DNA of 45,480 nucleotides from Pseudomonas palmensis (GCF_017848315.1 NZ_JAFKEC010000045.1:1-45480), one strand, 5' to 3'; counted from the stretch's first letter, positions 16,448 to 25,539 are shown. Translations and numbers: made by a program. Notes: generated by a model not told the origin, from the sequence alone.

Positions 16448-17662
16448 ATGTCCCAGAGCAGTTGCCCGGCCCAGGCCGCAGCAGGGGTGGAGGCCGAACC
16501 GGCGTTCCCGTTGTCCGGCCTGCTGGCGTTGTCGATGGCCGGCTTTATCGCGATTCTCACCGAGACCCTGCCGGCCGGCCTGCTGGGGCACATCGCCAGC
16601 GGCCTGCAGGTCAGCGAGGCGATGGCCGGGCAACTGGTCACGGCCTATGCGCTGGGCTCGCTGCTGGCGGCGATCCCGCTGGTGACCCTGACCCAGGGCT
16701 GGCGCCGACGCAGGGTGCTGATGCTGGCGGTGCTCGGCTTCGGGGTGTTCAACACGGTGACGGCGGTGTCCGAGCACTACACCCTGACCCTGGCGGCGCG
16801 CTTCATGTGCGGGGTGGCGGCCGGCCTGGCGTGGGGCGTGATCGCCGGGTACGCACGGCGCATGGTCAGCGTGAGCCAGCAGGGTCGGGCGATGGCGGTG
16901 GCCATGATCGGCGCGCCCCTGGCGCTGTCGCTGGGGGTGCCGGCGGGCACCTGGCTGGGCGACCTGCTGGGCTGGCGCAGCACCTTCGTGCTGGTATCGC
17001 TGGCGACCCTGGTGCTGATGGGCTGGGTGCTGCTCAGCGTGCCGGACTTCGACGGCCAGCCGGCCGGCAGGCGTGCCGCCATCGGCCAGGTGCTGGCCAC
17101 CCCCGGGGTGAGCGCGGTGCTGGCGGTGATCTTCACCTGGGTGCTGGCGCACAACGTGCTGTACACCTACATCGTGCCGTTTCTGCAGGCCGGCGGCATG
17201 GCCGGCAGCACCGGCCCGGTACTGCTGCTGTTCGGCTGCGCCGCGCTGGTGGGGATTGGCGTGGTGGGCGTGCTGATCGACCGCCACCTGCGCCGGCTGG
17301 TGCTGGGCAGCCTGGTCGGTTTCGGCGTGGCGTCGGTGCTGCTGGGCCTGGCTACCGGTGCGCCGCTGCTGGTGTACTTCAGTGTGGCGCTGTGGGGCCT
17401 GAGCTTCGGCGGCGCCGGCACCCTGCTGCAGACCGCCAGTGCCGATGCGGCGGGCGAGGGTGCGGACGTGGCGCAGTCGATGATCGTCACCGTGTGGAAC
17501 CTGGCCATCGCCGTGGCCGGGCTGGTGGGCGGCGTGCTGCTGAGCCACTGGGGCGTGCAGAGTTTCCCGTGGCTGCTGCTGGCGCTGGTGGGGCTGGCGT
17601 TGACCCTGACCCTGCGTTCGCACCGGCACGGTTTTCCGCTGGGGCGGCGCAATGCCGGGTAA
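16448..17662 (+). CDS. MFS transporter, DHA1-like drug or sugar efflux
   Basis: A 404-residue protein with 12 predicted membrane helices. The N-terminal half has FIAILTETLPAGLL in TM1 and the family loop-2-like stretch TQGWRRRRVLMLAVLGF. Motif C-like APLALSLGVPAGTWLGDLLGWR is present in TM5 (seen as APLALSLGVP and GTWLGDLLGWR). The pattern fits the AraJ/NepI/YdhP-type DHA1 exporters. TTCAGGAG precedes the ATG at 16448. The divergent LysR gene is its likely regulator. The substrate cannot be told from sequence. Confidence 0.92.
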   Translation: MSQSSCPAQAAAGVEAEPAFPLSGLLALSMAGFIAILTETLPAGLLGHIASGLQVSEAMAGQLVTAYALGSLLAAIPLVTLTQGWRRRRVLMLAVLGFGVFNTVTAVSEHYTLTLAARFMCGVAAGLAWGVIAGYARRMVSVSQQGRAMAVAMIGAPLALSLGVPAGTWLGDLLGWRSTFVLVSLATLVLMGWVLLSVPDFDGQPAGRRAAIGQVLATPGVSAVLAVIFTWVLAHNVLYTYIVPFLQAGGMAGSTGPVLLLFGCAALVGIGVVGVLIDRHLRRLVLGSLVGFGVASVLLGLATGAPLLVYFSVALWGLSFGGAGTLLQTASADAAGEGADVAQSMIVTVWNLAIAVAGLVGGVLLSHWGVQSFPWLLLALVGLALTLTLRSHRHGFPLGRRNAG

Positions 17663-17716
17663 GCCCGGCACTATCAGGTAGAATCGGCGCATTGACAGGG
17701 GTACGAGGTTGCAGAG

Positions 17717-20077
17717 GTGGAGGTTCAACAGGGCTTTGTCCTGACCCGGCACTGGCGGGATACGCCAGAGGGCACATGCGTGGAGTTCTGGCTGGCGACC
17801 GACCAGGGCCCGCGCCAGTTGCGCCTGCCCGTGCAGACGTCGGTGGCGTTCGTCGCCGCCACCCAGCGTGCCCATGTCGAGGCGGTGCTGCGCACCGAAC
17901 GCGACGTCGAGCTGCGCGAGCTGGCGCTGTGCGACTTCCGCCACCGACCGGTGCTGGGCCTGTACTGCCGCCAGCATCGCCAGCTGATGCAGCTGGAAAA
18001 ACGCCTGCGCGCCGCGGGCGTCGACCTGCTGGAAGCCGACATCCGCCCGCCCGAGCGCTACCTGATGGAGCGCTTCATCACTGCCCCGGTGACGTTCAGC
18101 GGCCGCCCCGATGCCGACGGCCTGCTGCTCGACGCCCAGCTCAAGCCGGCCCCGGACTACCGGCCGAACCTGCGCCTGGTGTCGCTGGACATCGAGACCA
18201 CCGAGCGCGGCGAGCTGTATTCGATTGCCCTGGAAGGTTGTGGCCAGCGCCAGGTGTACATGCTCGGCCCGGCCAACGGCGACGCCAGTGGCGTGGACTT
18301 CGACCTGGAGTACTGCGCCAGCCGTGCCCAGCTGCTGGAGCGCCTGAACGACTGGATGGCCCGGCACGACCCCGACGCGATCATCGGCTGGAACCTGGTG
18401 CAGTTCGACCTGCGCGTGCTGCACGCCCATGCCCAGCAGTTGCAGGTGCCGCTGCGCCTGGGGCGCGGCGGCGAGGTGATGGAATGGCGCGAGCACGGCA
18501 GCCGCACGCACTTTTTTGCCGCCGCTGCCGGGCGCCTGATCATCGACGGCATCGAGGCGCTGCGGTCGGCGACCTGGAGCTTCCCCTCGTTCAGCCTGGA
18601 GAACGTCGCCCAGACCCTGCTCGGCGAAGGCAAGGCCATCGATACGCCGTACCAGCGCATGGACGAAATCAACCGCATGTTCGCCGAGGACAAGCCGGCC
18701 CTGGCGCGCTACAACCTCAAGGACTGCGAGCTGGTCACGCGCATCTTCGCCAGGACCGAGCTGCTGACCTTTCTGCTCGAACGCGCCACGGTCACCGGCC
18801 TGCCGGCCGACCGCAGCGGCGGTTCGGTGGCGGCGTTCTGTCACCTGTACATACCGCTGATGCACCGCCAGGGCTTCGTCGCCCCAAGCCTGGGCGGGCG
18901 CCCGGACGAGGCCAGCCCCGGCGGCTTCGTGATGGATTCGCGCCCCGGCCTGTACGAGTCGGTGCTGGTGCTGGACTACAAGAGCCTGTACCCGTCGATC
19001 ATCCGCACCTTCCTGATCGACCCCATCGGCCTGGTCGAGGGCCTGCGCGAGCCGGATGACGAACACTCGGTGCCGGGTTTTCGCGGCGCACGCTTCTCGC
19101 GCACCCGGCATTGCCTGCCGGCCATCGTCGAGCGCGTGTGGCAGGGCCGCGAGCAGGCCAAGCGCGAACACAATGCGCCGCTGTCGCAGGCGCTGAAGAT
19201 CATCATGAACGCCTTCTACGGGGTGCTGGGTTCCAGTGGCTGCCGCTTTTTCGACCCGCGCCTGGCGTCGTCGATCACAATGCGCGGGCACGCGATCATG
19301 CGCCGCACCCGCGAGCTGATCGAGGCCCAGGGCTACACGGTGATCTACGGCGATACCGACTCGACCTTCGTGTGGCTCAAGCGGGCCCATGACGAGGCGC
19401 AGGCCGGGGAGATCGGGCGTGCCCTGGTGCAGCAGGTCAACCAGTGGTGGCGCGAGCACCTGCGCGATGAGTACGGCCTGGACAGTGCGCTGGAGCTGCA
19501 GTACGAAACCCACTACAAGCGCTTTCTGATGCCCACCATCCGCGGTGCCGAGGAGGGCAGCAAGAAGCGCTATGCGGGCCTGGTACACCGCGAGGGCGGG
19601 CCCGACGAGATGGTCTACAAGGGCCTGGAGGCCGTGCGCACCGACTGGTCGCCGCTGGCCCAGCACTTTCAGCAGGAGCTGTACCAGCGCATTTTCGAGC
19701 GCAGGCCGCACCAGGCCTATGTGAAGGACTACGTGCAGCGCACCCTGGCCGGCGAGCTGGACGATCAGCTGGTCTACCGCAAGCGCCTGCGCCGGCCCCT
19801 GGACGACTACCAGCGCAACGTGCCGCCGCATGTGCGGGCGGCACGCATGGCCGACGAGTTCAACGACAGCCAGGGGCGGCCACGCCAGTACCAGAATGGC
19901 GGGTGGATCAGCTACGTGATGACCCTGGCCGGGCCCGAGCCTTTGGAAAACCGGCGCAACGGCATCGACTACGAGCATTACCTGACCCGGCAGCTGCAGC
20001 CGGTGGCCGATGCGATACTGCCGTTTGTGGGGGATGACTTCAGCACCCTGATCGATCGGCAGATGGGGTTGTTCTGA
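17717..20077 (+). CDS. polB: DNA polymerase II (family B, proofreading)
   Basis: A 786-residue family B polymerase, the usual length for Pol II. Exonuclease motifs: SLDIETTERGEL (Asp158, Glu160), WNLVQFDLRVL and YNLKDCELV. Polymerase motifs: DYKSLYPSI (Asp420), NAFYGVLGSSG and YGDTDSTFVW (Asp546, Asp548). All catalytic acids are present, so both activities should be intact. In E. coli Pol II is an SOS polymerase that restarts forks and bypasses lesions. The start is GTG at 17717 with GCAGAGG just before it. I saw no convincing LexA box in the 54 bases upstream. It stands alone between the MFS gene and a REP element. Confidence 0.97.
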   Translation: MEVQQGFVLTRHWRDTPEGTCVEFWLATDQGPRQLRLPVQTSVAFVAATQRAHVEAVLRTERDVELRELALCDFRHRPVLGLYCRQHRQLMQLEKRLRAAGVDLLEADIRPPERYLMERFITAPVTFSGRPDADGLLLDAQLKPAPDYRPNLRLVSLDIETTERGELYSIALEGCGQRQVYMLGPANGDASGVDFDLEYCASRAQLLERLNDWMARHDPDAIIGWNLVQFDLRVLHAHAQQLQVPLRLGRGGEVMEWREHGSRTHFFAAAAGRLIIDGIEALRSATWSFPSFSLENVAQTLLGEGKAIDTPYQRMDEINRMFAEDKPALARYNLKDCELVTRIFARTELLTFLLERATVTGLPADRSGGSVAAFCHLYIPLMHRQGFVAPSLGGRPDEASPGGFVMDSRPGLYESVLVLDYKSLYPSIIRTFLIDPIGLVEGLREPDDEHSVPGFRGARFSRTRHCLPAIVERVWQGREQAKREHNAPLSQALKIIMNAFYGVLGSSGCRFFDPRLASSITMRGHAIMRRTRELIEAQGYTVIYGDTDSTFVWLKRAHDEAQAGEIGRALVQQVNQWWREHLRDEYGLDSALELQYETHYKRFLMPTIRGAEEGSKKRYAGLVHREGGPDEMVYKGLEAVRTDWSPLAQHFQQELYQRIFERRPHQAYVKDYVQRTLAGELDDQLVYRKRLRRPLDDYQRNVPPHVRAARMADEFNDSQGRPRQYQNGGWISYVMTLAGPEPLENRRNGIDYEHYLTRQLQPVADAILPFVGDDFSTLIDRQMGLF

Positions 20078-20116
20078 TGGGGCTGTTGCGCCCCTGCACA
20101 CCACCATTGAGCGAAC

Positions 20117-20148
20117 CTGCAGGAACCGGCCTGGCCGGCGAAGGGGCC
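20117..20148. repeat. REP element (degenerate)
   Basis: A REP-like palindrome (AACCGGCCTGGCCGGCGAAG) 40 bases after the polB stop. The loop differs slightly from the other copies. The remainder of the 243-base gap to 20321 holds no gene I can support. Confidence 0.65.
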
Positions 20149-20320
20149 AGTGGCCCGACACATCCCTGACCTTCAGCTATCCTCTGCACATGCACAGCTA
20201 CCTTTGAAACCGAAAGTTACTTTTGTAAACGTCCACACACGCGGGCAGTCGTTTAGGCTCGCTCGGATCTTTCGCTTTGATCTGTAGTCTTTGGTGCATG
20301 GAAACAAGAAGGAGATGCAC

Positions 20321-20872
20321 ATGCTTGTTCGGTCACTGACCTTCGCCACCCTGCTGGCAGTCGCCAGCCCGCTGCTCGCCGACGACGCGCCCCTGGCCGT
20401 TGACCTGGGCAAGTCCAGACCCTTGATCGTGATTGCCCCCAGCACCGCCGACCCGACCTTGCGCACCCTGAACGAGGCCCTCAAGGACCCGGCGACCAAG
20501 AGCAAGTTCGAGGAGCGCAACCTGGTGCTCTACAGCGTGGCGGGCATGGTCGGCAAGCGTGACGACAAGAACCTCGAGCAGCAGACCACCATGGCGCTGA
20601 TTCGCGAACTCAGCCTGGGCGCGCGCAAGGGCACCCAGGTGGTGCTGGTGGGCAAGGACGGCGAGAAGCACATCATCGAGCATGACGGCACGGTGGAGCC
20701 GGAGCAGATCTTCGCGGCGGTCGACCAGTTGCCGGCCAGCGAAAAGGCCATTGTGGCGCCGACGGTCGCAGCGCCCGCCGCCGAGCCTGCGCCAGAGGGC
20801 AAGCCGGGCAAGCATGCCAAGCCGGCCAAGCCCGCCAAGCCGGCTGCGCCGCCCAAGCCGCTGGAAGACTGA
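20321..20872 (+). CDS. Secreted DUF4174-like protein with Lys/Pro/Ala-rich tail
   Basis: A 183-residue protein. A signal peptide (residues 1 to about 21, ending LLA-DD) is followed by a globular domain (about 25-130) with RPLIVIAPSTADPTLRTLNE, RNLVLYSVAGMVGKRDD and GTQVVLVGKDGEKHIIEHDG. The arrangement resembles the thioredoxin-like DUF4174 family. No CxxC is present. The last 45 residues are low-complexity KPAKPA repeats, likely basic and disordered. I chose the ATG at 20321 because AAGGAG lies nine bases upstream. The protein is probably periplasmic; its function is unknown. Confidence 0.72.
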   Translation: MLVRSLTFATLLAVASPLLADDAPLAVDLGKSRPLIVIAPSTADPTLRTLNEALKDPATKSKFEERNLVLYSVAGMVGKRDDKNLEQQTTMALIRELSLGARKGTQVVLVGKDGEKHIIEHDGTVEPEQIFAAVDQLPASEKAIVAPTVAAPAAEPAPEGKPGKHAKPAKPAKPAAPPKPLED

Positions 20873-20880
20873 GACACCCC

Positions 20881-20945
20881 TTCGCCGGCAAGGCCGGCGC
20901 CTACAGGTTCAGCGCTACGCCTGTAGACGTCGGCCTTGCCGGCCA
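20881..20945. repeat. Inverted pair of REP elements
   Basis: Two REP copies in opposite orientation (20881-20905 and 20922-20945) with a 16-base spacer, between the converging DUF4174-like and GNAT genes. The pair can form a long hairpin and could act as a bidirectional terminator or 3' mRNA stabiliser. Confidence 0.78.
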
Positions 20946-20951
20946 GGCACT

Positions 20952-21398
20952 TCAGTCGCCCAGCCGCTTCTCCATGAACACCCGCCGAAACCCCGCCTGC
21001 ACGGCCCTGTGGGTTTCGCGATAACCCAGCCGCTCATACAGCCCCAGGTTTTCGCTCATCGCTTCATTGGTGTACAGCCGCACCACCTCCAGCCCCAACT
21101 GCCGGGCCCGCGCTTCGGCATGCGCCATCAGTTGTCGCCCCAGCCCGCGGCCCTGAGCGGCCGGGCTTACCGCGACATTGTCGAGCAACAGGCCATCGGC
21201 CTGGGCGATCAGCACCAGTACACCGAGCACCTGACCCTGCTCTTCGAACACCTCGACCCGACCCTGGGCGATCAGCGCGGCGTAATCCTCCAGCATCGGC
21301 CCCGGCCTGGCACCGATGCGTGGAATGTACAGCGCATAGGCAGCCTCGATCAGTGCCTGTACAGGTGCAACGTCGTGGGCGGTGGCGGGGCGGATCAT
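20952..21398 (-). CDS. GNAT-family N-acetyltransferase
   Basis: A 148-residue GNAT enzyme covering the whole fold. MIRPATAHDVAPVQALIEAA is at the N-terminus, the strand LLLDNVAVSPAAQGRGLGRQ holds the acetyl-CoA motif A (QGRGLG), and motif B is near LGLYERLGYRETHR. CAGGAG precedes the ATG at 21398. The acceptor substrate is unknown. A REP pair lies past its stop; upstream is the TonB-dependent receptor promoter region on the other strand. Confidence 0.88.
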   Translation of the reverse strand: MIRPATAHDVAPVQALIEAAYALYIPRIGARPGPMLEDYAALIAQGRVEVFEEQGQVLGVLVLIAQADGLLLDNVAVSPAAQGRGLGRQLMAHAEARARQLGLEVVRLYTNEAMSENLGLYERLGYRETHRAVQAGFRRVFMEKRLGD

Positions 21399-21565
21399 CG
21401 GCAGGCTCCTGGTGGGTGGCAGCAAGCGCCTACCTTAAATCAAGGCGTTGTCGCAGGGCAGCATTTTGCCGGTGAACAGGCCCTGATGCCTGGCACACAA
21501 CCCACTGCTGCCTCACTGTTGCCTGGCCAGCAGTACGCTCGCTGTTTATCCATAAAACTCATATA

Positions 21566-21578
21566 AATCAAGTACATG
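21566..21578 (+). promoter_or_regulatory. Possible IHF site upstream of the sigma-54 promoter
   Basis: AATCAAGTACATG matches the IHF consensus WATCAANNNNTTR except for one base, in an A/T-rich stretch (21547-21570) ending six bases before the -24 element. IHF commonly bends DNA for sigma-54 enhancer contact, though usually from further upstream. Tentative. Confidence 0.3.
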
Positions 21579-21583
21579 TCTCA

Positions 21584-21600
21584 TTGGCACGCCGCTTGCG
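21584..21600 (+). promoter_or_regulatory. Sigma-54 (-24/-12) promoter
   Basis: TTGGCACGCCGCTTGCG matches the RpoN consensus YTGGCACGNNNNTTGCW at nearly every position, with the invariant GG and GC ten bases apart. It lies 36 bases before the ATG of the TonB-dependent receptor gene and points towards it. Transcription should therefore need an enhancer-binding activator, such as those for nitrogen, sulfur-source or carbon-source control. No activator gene is in the window. Confidence 0.8.
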
Positions 21601-21636
21601 ATAGTCCGCTTACCCTGACTCATCGGAACCCCCGCC

Positions 21637-23859
21637 ATGCCTGCCCCTACCGCCTATCTACCCCTTGCCCTGGCCATTGCCGCCACGTTGCACGGCGCCG
21701 CTGCGCTTGCCGCCGCACCGCCCGCCGACGCCTTGCCCACCGTCACCGTGACCGCGCAGAAGCGCGAAGAATCGGTACAGGACGTACCCTCGGCGATCTC
21801 GGTGGTCAGTGACCGCCAGATCGACCGCAGCGGCGGCGGCTTCAGTGCCGGCAAGGCCCTGCAGAACGTGCCCAACGCCATCGCCCCCGAGTTCGCCGGG
21901 CACCAGCGCCCGCGCTGGTACATCCGCGGCATGGGCTCGGGCGACATGGCCTCGACCACCGTGTACCCGGTGGGCATCTATACCGATGACGTGTACATCG
22001 ACCCGCACGTGGCCACCGGCTTCCCGCTCTACGACATGGAGCGCGTCGAGGTGCTGCGCGGCCCGCAAGGCACGCTGTGGGGCAAGAACACCACCGGTGG
22101 CGCGATCAACTTCGTGTCGCGCAAGCCAAGCTTCGAAGACGGCGCCAACGGCTACTTCAAGCTCGACCTGGGCAACTACAATTCGCGCCTGTACGAAGGT
22201 GCCTACGGCGATACCCTGGTCAAGGACCGCCTGGCCGCGCGGGTGGCGTTCATCGACCAGAGCAGCGACGGCCAGCTCAAGAACGAGGTAGATGGCAACA
22301 CTGCCGGCGACATCCACGACCAGGCCCTGCGCCTGCAACTGCTGGCCCAGGTCAACGACGACCTGCAGGCCACCCTGCAGCTGCACGCCCGTGACTACAA
22401 GGGGCAAGGTATCGTGGCCCGCGCCTGGGGTGCCGGGCCGGGCGGCAGCACGCTGTTCGGGCCTGCGCCCAAGCCTGCCTCCGACAAGGTCGCCTTCACC
22501 GGCAAGGCCGATGACCGCATCGAGCACAACGGCCTGCAACTGGCGCTCAAGTGGGACCTGGGCGAGCTGCAGCTGGACTCGATCACCGCCTTCGACGACG
22601 TGCACGAAAAGGCCCAGAGCCCGAACATGAGCATCTACGAGTTCGGCCGTGGCTATAACGACGACCGCTGGAAGCAGGTGTCGCAGGAGCTGCGCCTGTC
22701 GTCGGCGAAGAACCAGCCGGTGAGCTGGATCGTCGGCACCCACCTGTTCCACGAACAGCTCGACAGCCACAACAGCAACGCGCTGTTCCCCGAAGCCTAC
22801 AACCAGGCCTTCGGCGTGGCCGACTTCGGGCGTACCGACATCGACCAGAAGACCGACAGCTTCGCGCTGTTCGGCAGCAGCACCTGGCAGGCCACCGACG
22901 ACCTGAGCTTCACCGCCGGCCTGCGCTGGACCCGCGAAACCAAGGACATCGACCTGCGCCGGGTGGCCGCGCCAGACGCTGCCAGTGTCGACTTCAGCAA
23001 CCGCAACGACTGGTGGAAGCATTACAGCGGGCCGCTGGTGACCACGGTGGTGCAGGACGAGAAGCGCACCTGGAACAAGCTGACCTATGATTTCACCCCC
23101 GAATACCAGCTCAACGACAACGCGCGGGTGTACTTGCGTTATGCCAAGGGCTTTCGTTCCGGCGGCTTCAGCGGCGGGGCGCAGGTGCAGGCCGAGGCCT
23201 CGGTGGTGGCGCCGGAGAACGTCGACGCCTACGAACTGGGGGTCAAGAGCGAGTGGTTCGACGAGCGCCTGATCGCCAATGCCAACGTGTTCTACTACGA
23301 CTATTCGGACATCCAGGTGAACGCGGTGTCGGTGCGCAACGGGCAGGTGGTGTCGCTGCTGACCAACAGCGGCCAGGGCGTGATACGCGGTGCCGAGTTC
23401 GAGTTGCAGGCGCTGCCCTTGGCCAACCTGGAACTGCATGGCTCGCTGGGGCTGCTGCATACCGAGTTGCAGGACTTCGAATCGGGGGGTGTGGACTACT
23501 CGGGCAACCGCATTGCACGTTCGCCGTCGCGCACGCTGGCGGTGGGGGGCAGTTATCGCATTGCGCTGGAGAACGGCGACGACATCACCCTGGGCACCGA
23601 CTGGCGCTACCAGAGCCGGATCTTCTTTCTGCCCACCGCGCAGGCCGACCACAGCGTGTCGCAGGGTGGCTACACACTGGGCAATGCCAGCGCCACGTAC
23701 CATGTGGGCGGGCAATATGACCTGGACTTCACCGCCTACGTGAACAACCTCACCGACAAGCAGTACAAGACCGACAGCGTGCCGCTGCCGTTCGATGTGG
23801 CGTGGGATGCGCGGGGGGATCGCAGGACGTTCGGGGTGAGTGCCACGACGCGGTTCTGA
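21637..23859 (+). CDS. TonB-dependent outer-membrane receptor
   Basis: A 740-residue receptor. The signal peptide (residues 1 to about 28) is followed by a TonB-box-like TVTVTAQKREE, a plug domain (about 45-155: VLRGPQGTLWGKNTTGGAIN is the classic plug motif), then a 22-strand-type barrel ending in a C-terminal TTRF. The plug and the barrel stretch (YLRYAKGFRSGGFSGGAQ) resemble the large group annotated as iron-complex or carbohydrate receptors, with no siderophore-specific mark. Transcription is probably from the sigma-54 promoter upstream, which is unusual for an iron receptor and suggests uptake of a nitrogen, sulfur or carbon source. It converges with the LysR gene across a REP pair. Confidence 0.93.
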   Translation: MPAPTAYLPLALAIAATLHGAAALAAAPPADALPTVTVTAQKREESVQDVPSAISVVSDRQIDRSGGGFSAGKALQNVPNAIAPEFAGHQRPRWYIRGMGSGDMASTTVYPVGIYTDDVYIDPHVATGFPLYDMERVEVLRGPQGTLWGKNTTGGAINFVSRKPSFEDGANGYFKLDLGNYNSRLYEGAYGDTLVKDRLAARVAFIDQSSDGQLKNEVDGNTAGDIHDQALRLQLLAQVNDDLQATLQLHARDYKGQGIVARAWGAGPGGSTLFGPAPKPASDKVAFTGKADDRIEHNGLQLALKWDLGELQLDSITAFDDVHEKAQSPNMSIYEFGRGYNDDRWKQVSQELRLSSAKNQPVSWIVGTHLFHEQLDSHNSNALFPEAYNQAFGVADFGRTDIDQKTDSFALFGSSTWQATDDLSFTAGLRWTRETKDIDLRRVAAPDAASVDFSNRNDWWKHYSGPLVTTVVQDEKRTWNKLTYDFTPEYQLNDNARVYLRYAKGFRSGGFSGGAQVQAEASVVAPENVDAYELGVKSEWFDERLIANANVFYYDYSDIQVNAVSVRNGQVVSLLTNSGQGVIRGAEFELQALPLANLELHGSLGLLHTELQDFESGGVDYSGNRIARSPSRTLAVGGSYRIALENGDDITLGTDWRYQSRIFFLPTAQADHSVSQGGYTLGNASATYHVGGQYDLDFTAYVNNLTDKQYKTDSVPLPFDVAWDARGDRRTFGVSATTRF

Positions 23860-23872
23860 GGTCGCTCTTGCG

Positions 23873-23947
23873 GGCCTCTTCGCCGGCAAGGCCGGCTCCT
23901 ACAAGGTTGCGCCGTCTGTAGGAGCCGGCCTTGCCGGCGAAGAGGCC
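23873..23947. repeat. Perfect inverted pair of REP elements
   Basis: Two 31-base arms (23873-23903 and 23917-23947) are perfect reverse complements separated by 13 bases. The pair begins 14 bases after the TonB-dependent receptor stop and overlaps the 3' end of the convergent LysR gene. It can form a very stable hairpin and probably ends transcription in both directions. Confidence 0.88.
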
Positions 23948-24810
23948 AGCAGGTACACCCGCAATCGCTCGATGCTCTCGCGCCACGCACTGCCCACCGG
24001 CCACACCAGGTAGTAGGCATCCCCCGTTGCCACCGCCTGTTCGAACGGCAACGCCAGCCGCCCGGCGCGGACATCGTCGCTCACCAGCGCCAGGTCGCCG
24101 ATCGACACGCCATGCCCGGCCATGGCCGCCGCAATCCCTTGCTCCAGCGTATCGAACAGCGTGCCGCGCTGCAGGTCGACCTGCTCGAGCAGGCCCGCCC
24201 CGCGCAGCCAGCGCTGCCAGTCCCGCCGGTCATTGGACGGGTGCAGCAACGCCACCCCGGCCAGCCGCTGCGCATCCCACACGCCTTCTCCCAGCAACCC
24301 CGGCGCACAGATCGGGATCAATCGCTCATCGAACAGCTTGCACACCTCGACCTGCCCACCGAACTGCCCATTGCCCAGCAGCACCGCGCAGTCGTAGGGC
24401 TCGCTGGCAAAATCCACGCTGTCGACGTCCATCCACACGCTTGCCAGCTGCACGGTGTCGGCCTGGGCGTAACGCTGGATGCAGCCCAGCAGCCAGCGCA
24501 TGGTCAGGGTGGAGGGCGCCTTCAGACGCAGGTGGCGCGAAGCGCTGCGAAACGGCTGGCAGGCCTGTTCGATCAGGGCAAAGCCGGCCCCCAGTTGCTC
24601 GGCCAGGCGCCGCCCGGCATCGGTGAGGCGCAGGCGCGGGCCGTGGCGCTCGAACAGGCGGCAACCGAACTGGGCCTCCAGGGTGCGGATATGGCGGCTG
24701 ATGGCGCTCTGGGTCAGCGCCAGCTCTTCCCCGGCGCGGGTGAACGAACAGGTACGCGCCGCCACTTCAAAGGCGCGCAGTGCATACAACGGGGGCAGAC
24801 GTTCAACCAT
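23899..24810 (-). CDS. LysR-family regulator (GcvA-like)
   Basis: A 303-residue LysR protein of the GcvA/AmpR-like group. The N-terminus MVERLPPLYALRAFEVAART is typical, with the helix-turn-helix at residues about 22-45 (ELALTQSAISRHIRTLEAQF). The effector domain follows with LKAPSTLTMRWLL. It is divergent from a LysE-type exporter gene, a common regulator-exporter arrangement. The last 14 or so residues (SSPARPAPTDGATL) are encoded by a REP element, so the natural C-terminus appears to have been replaced or extended by repeat insertion. The conserved core ends at about residue 289, so function is probably kept. Confidence 0.88.
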   Translation of the reverse strand: MVERLPPLYALRAFEVAARTCSFTRAGEELALTQSAISRHIRTLEAQFGCRLFERHGPRLRLTDAGRRLAEQLGAGFALIEQACQPFRSASRHLRLKAPSTLTMRWLLGCIQRYAQADTVQLASVWMDVDSVDFASEPYDCAVLLGNGQFGGQVEVCKLFDERLIPICAPGLLGEGVWDAQRLAGVALLHPSNDRRDWQRWLRGAGLLEQVDLQRGTLFDTLEQGIAAAMAGHGVSIGDLALVSDDVRAGRLALPFEQAVATGDAYYLVWPVGSAWRESIERLRVYLLASSPARPAPTDGATL

Positions 24811-24930
24811 GCCAGGGGCAGTCCATGATGAGTATTTGTCGTAGTAGGGCAGAGCATTTTGCGTTTTTCAAGGGCCATGCAGCTGCGCACACTCTGCACC
24901 TGACCTGCATTGACGACAAAGGAGCCTCTT

Positions 24931-25539
24931 TTGAACACCACGCTGCTGTTGGCCTACCTGGGCACTGTACTCATTCTGATCGCCACCCCTGGGCCGGTGG
25001 TGGCGCTGGTGGTCGGCACCAGCGGGCGTTCGGGCACCGGGGCGGCCATACGCACGGCGCTGGGGGCCAATGCCGCCTCCCTGGTGCTGGTGGCCGCCGC
25101 TGCGCTGATCCTGGCCGGCAGCCTGGCACTCAGCCCGGTGGTTCTCAATGCGGTGGCGCTGGTGGGGTGCGTGTTCATGGCCTGGCTGGGGCTGGGGGCG
25201 CTGCGTGCGCCAGCCGTGGAGGATGCGCCGCCGCCCAGGGCAAGTGGCTGGTGGCACGGCTTTGCGGTGGGTATCGCCAACCCCAAGGACATTCTGTTCT
25301 TCGTGGCGTTCTTCCCGCAGTTCATCCACGTCACGGCCTCGTTCGGCACCAGCATCGGGGTGCTGGCGGCGTTGTGGCTGGTGGTCGACCTGGGGGTGCT
25401 GGCGCTGTACATCGCGCTGATGCGCGGCGCCCTGGCGCAGCGGCACCGGGTGCTGGTGGCCCGGCTGTCGGGGCTGGTGCTGTTGCTGGTGGCGGTGGCG
25501 GGCGCTGTGTATTCGGCGCGGGCGCTGCTGGCCGCCTAG
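24931..25539 (+). CDS. LysE/RhtB-family amino acid exporter
   Basis: A 202-residue membrane protein with about six helices. The N-terminus contains the family signature LIATPGPVVALVVGTSGRSG, and AVGIANPKDILFFVAFFPQF matches the conserved NPK motif of LysE/RhtB exporters. I chose the TTG start at 24931 because AAAGGAG is seven bases upstream. A longer frame from the TTG at 24910 would place this ribosome site inside the gene. The divergent GcvA-like LysR gene is the likely regulator. The stop overlaps the end of a small convergent gene by four bases. Confidence 0.9.
   Translation: MNTTLLLAYLGTVLILIATPGPVVALVVGTSGRSGTGAAIRTALGANAASLVLVAAAALILAGSLALSPVVLNAVALVGCVFMAWLGLGALRAPAVEDAPPPRASGWWHGFAVGIANPKDILFFVAFFPQFIHVTASFGTSIGVLAALWLVVDLGVLALYIALMRGALAQRHRVLVARLSGLVLLLVAVAGAVYSARALLAA

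Noticed and set aside
17663..17716. Possible LexA box before polB
   Set aside because: I looked for a CTGTAT...ATACAG-type palindrome and found none in the intergenic region. A search with a Pseudomonas LexA matrix would be decisive.
16433..20161. A 1242-codon open frame on the minus strand across the MFS and polB genes
   Set aside because: It is antisense to two well-supported genes and has His/Arg/Gln-rich low-complexity composition, as expected from the high-GC reverse frame. No domain is recognisable.
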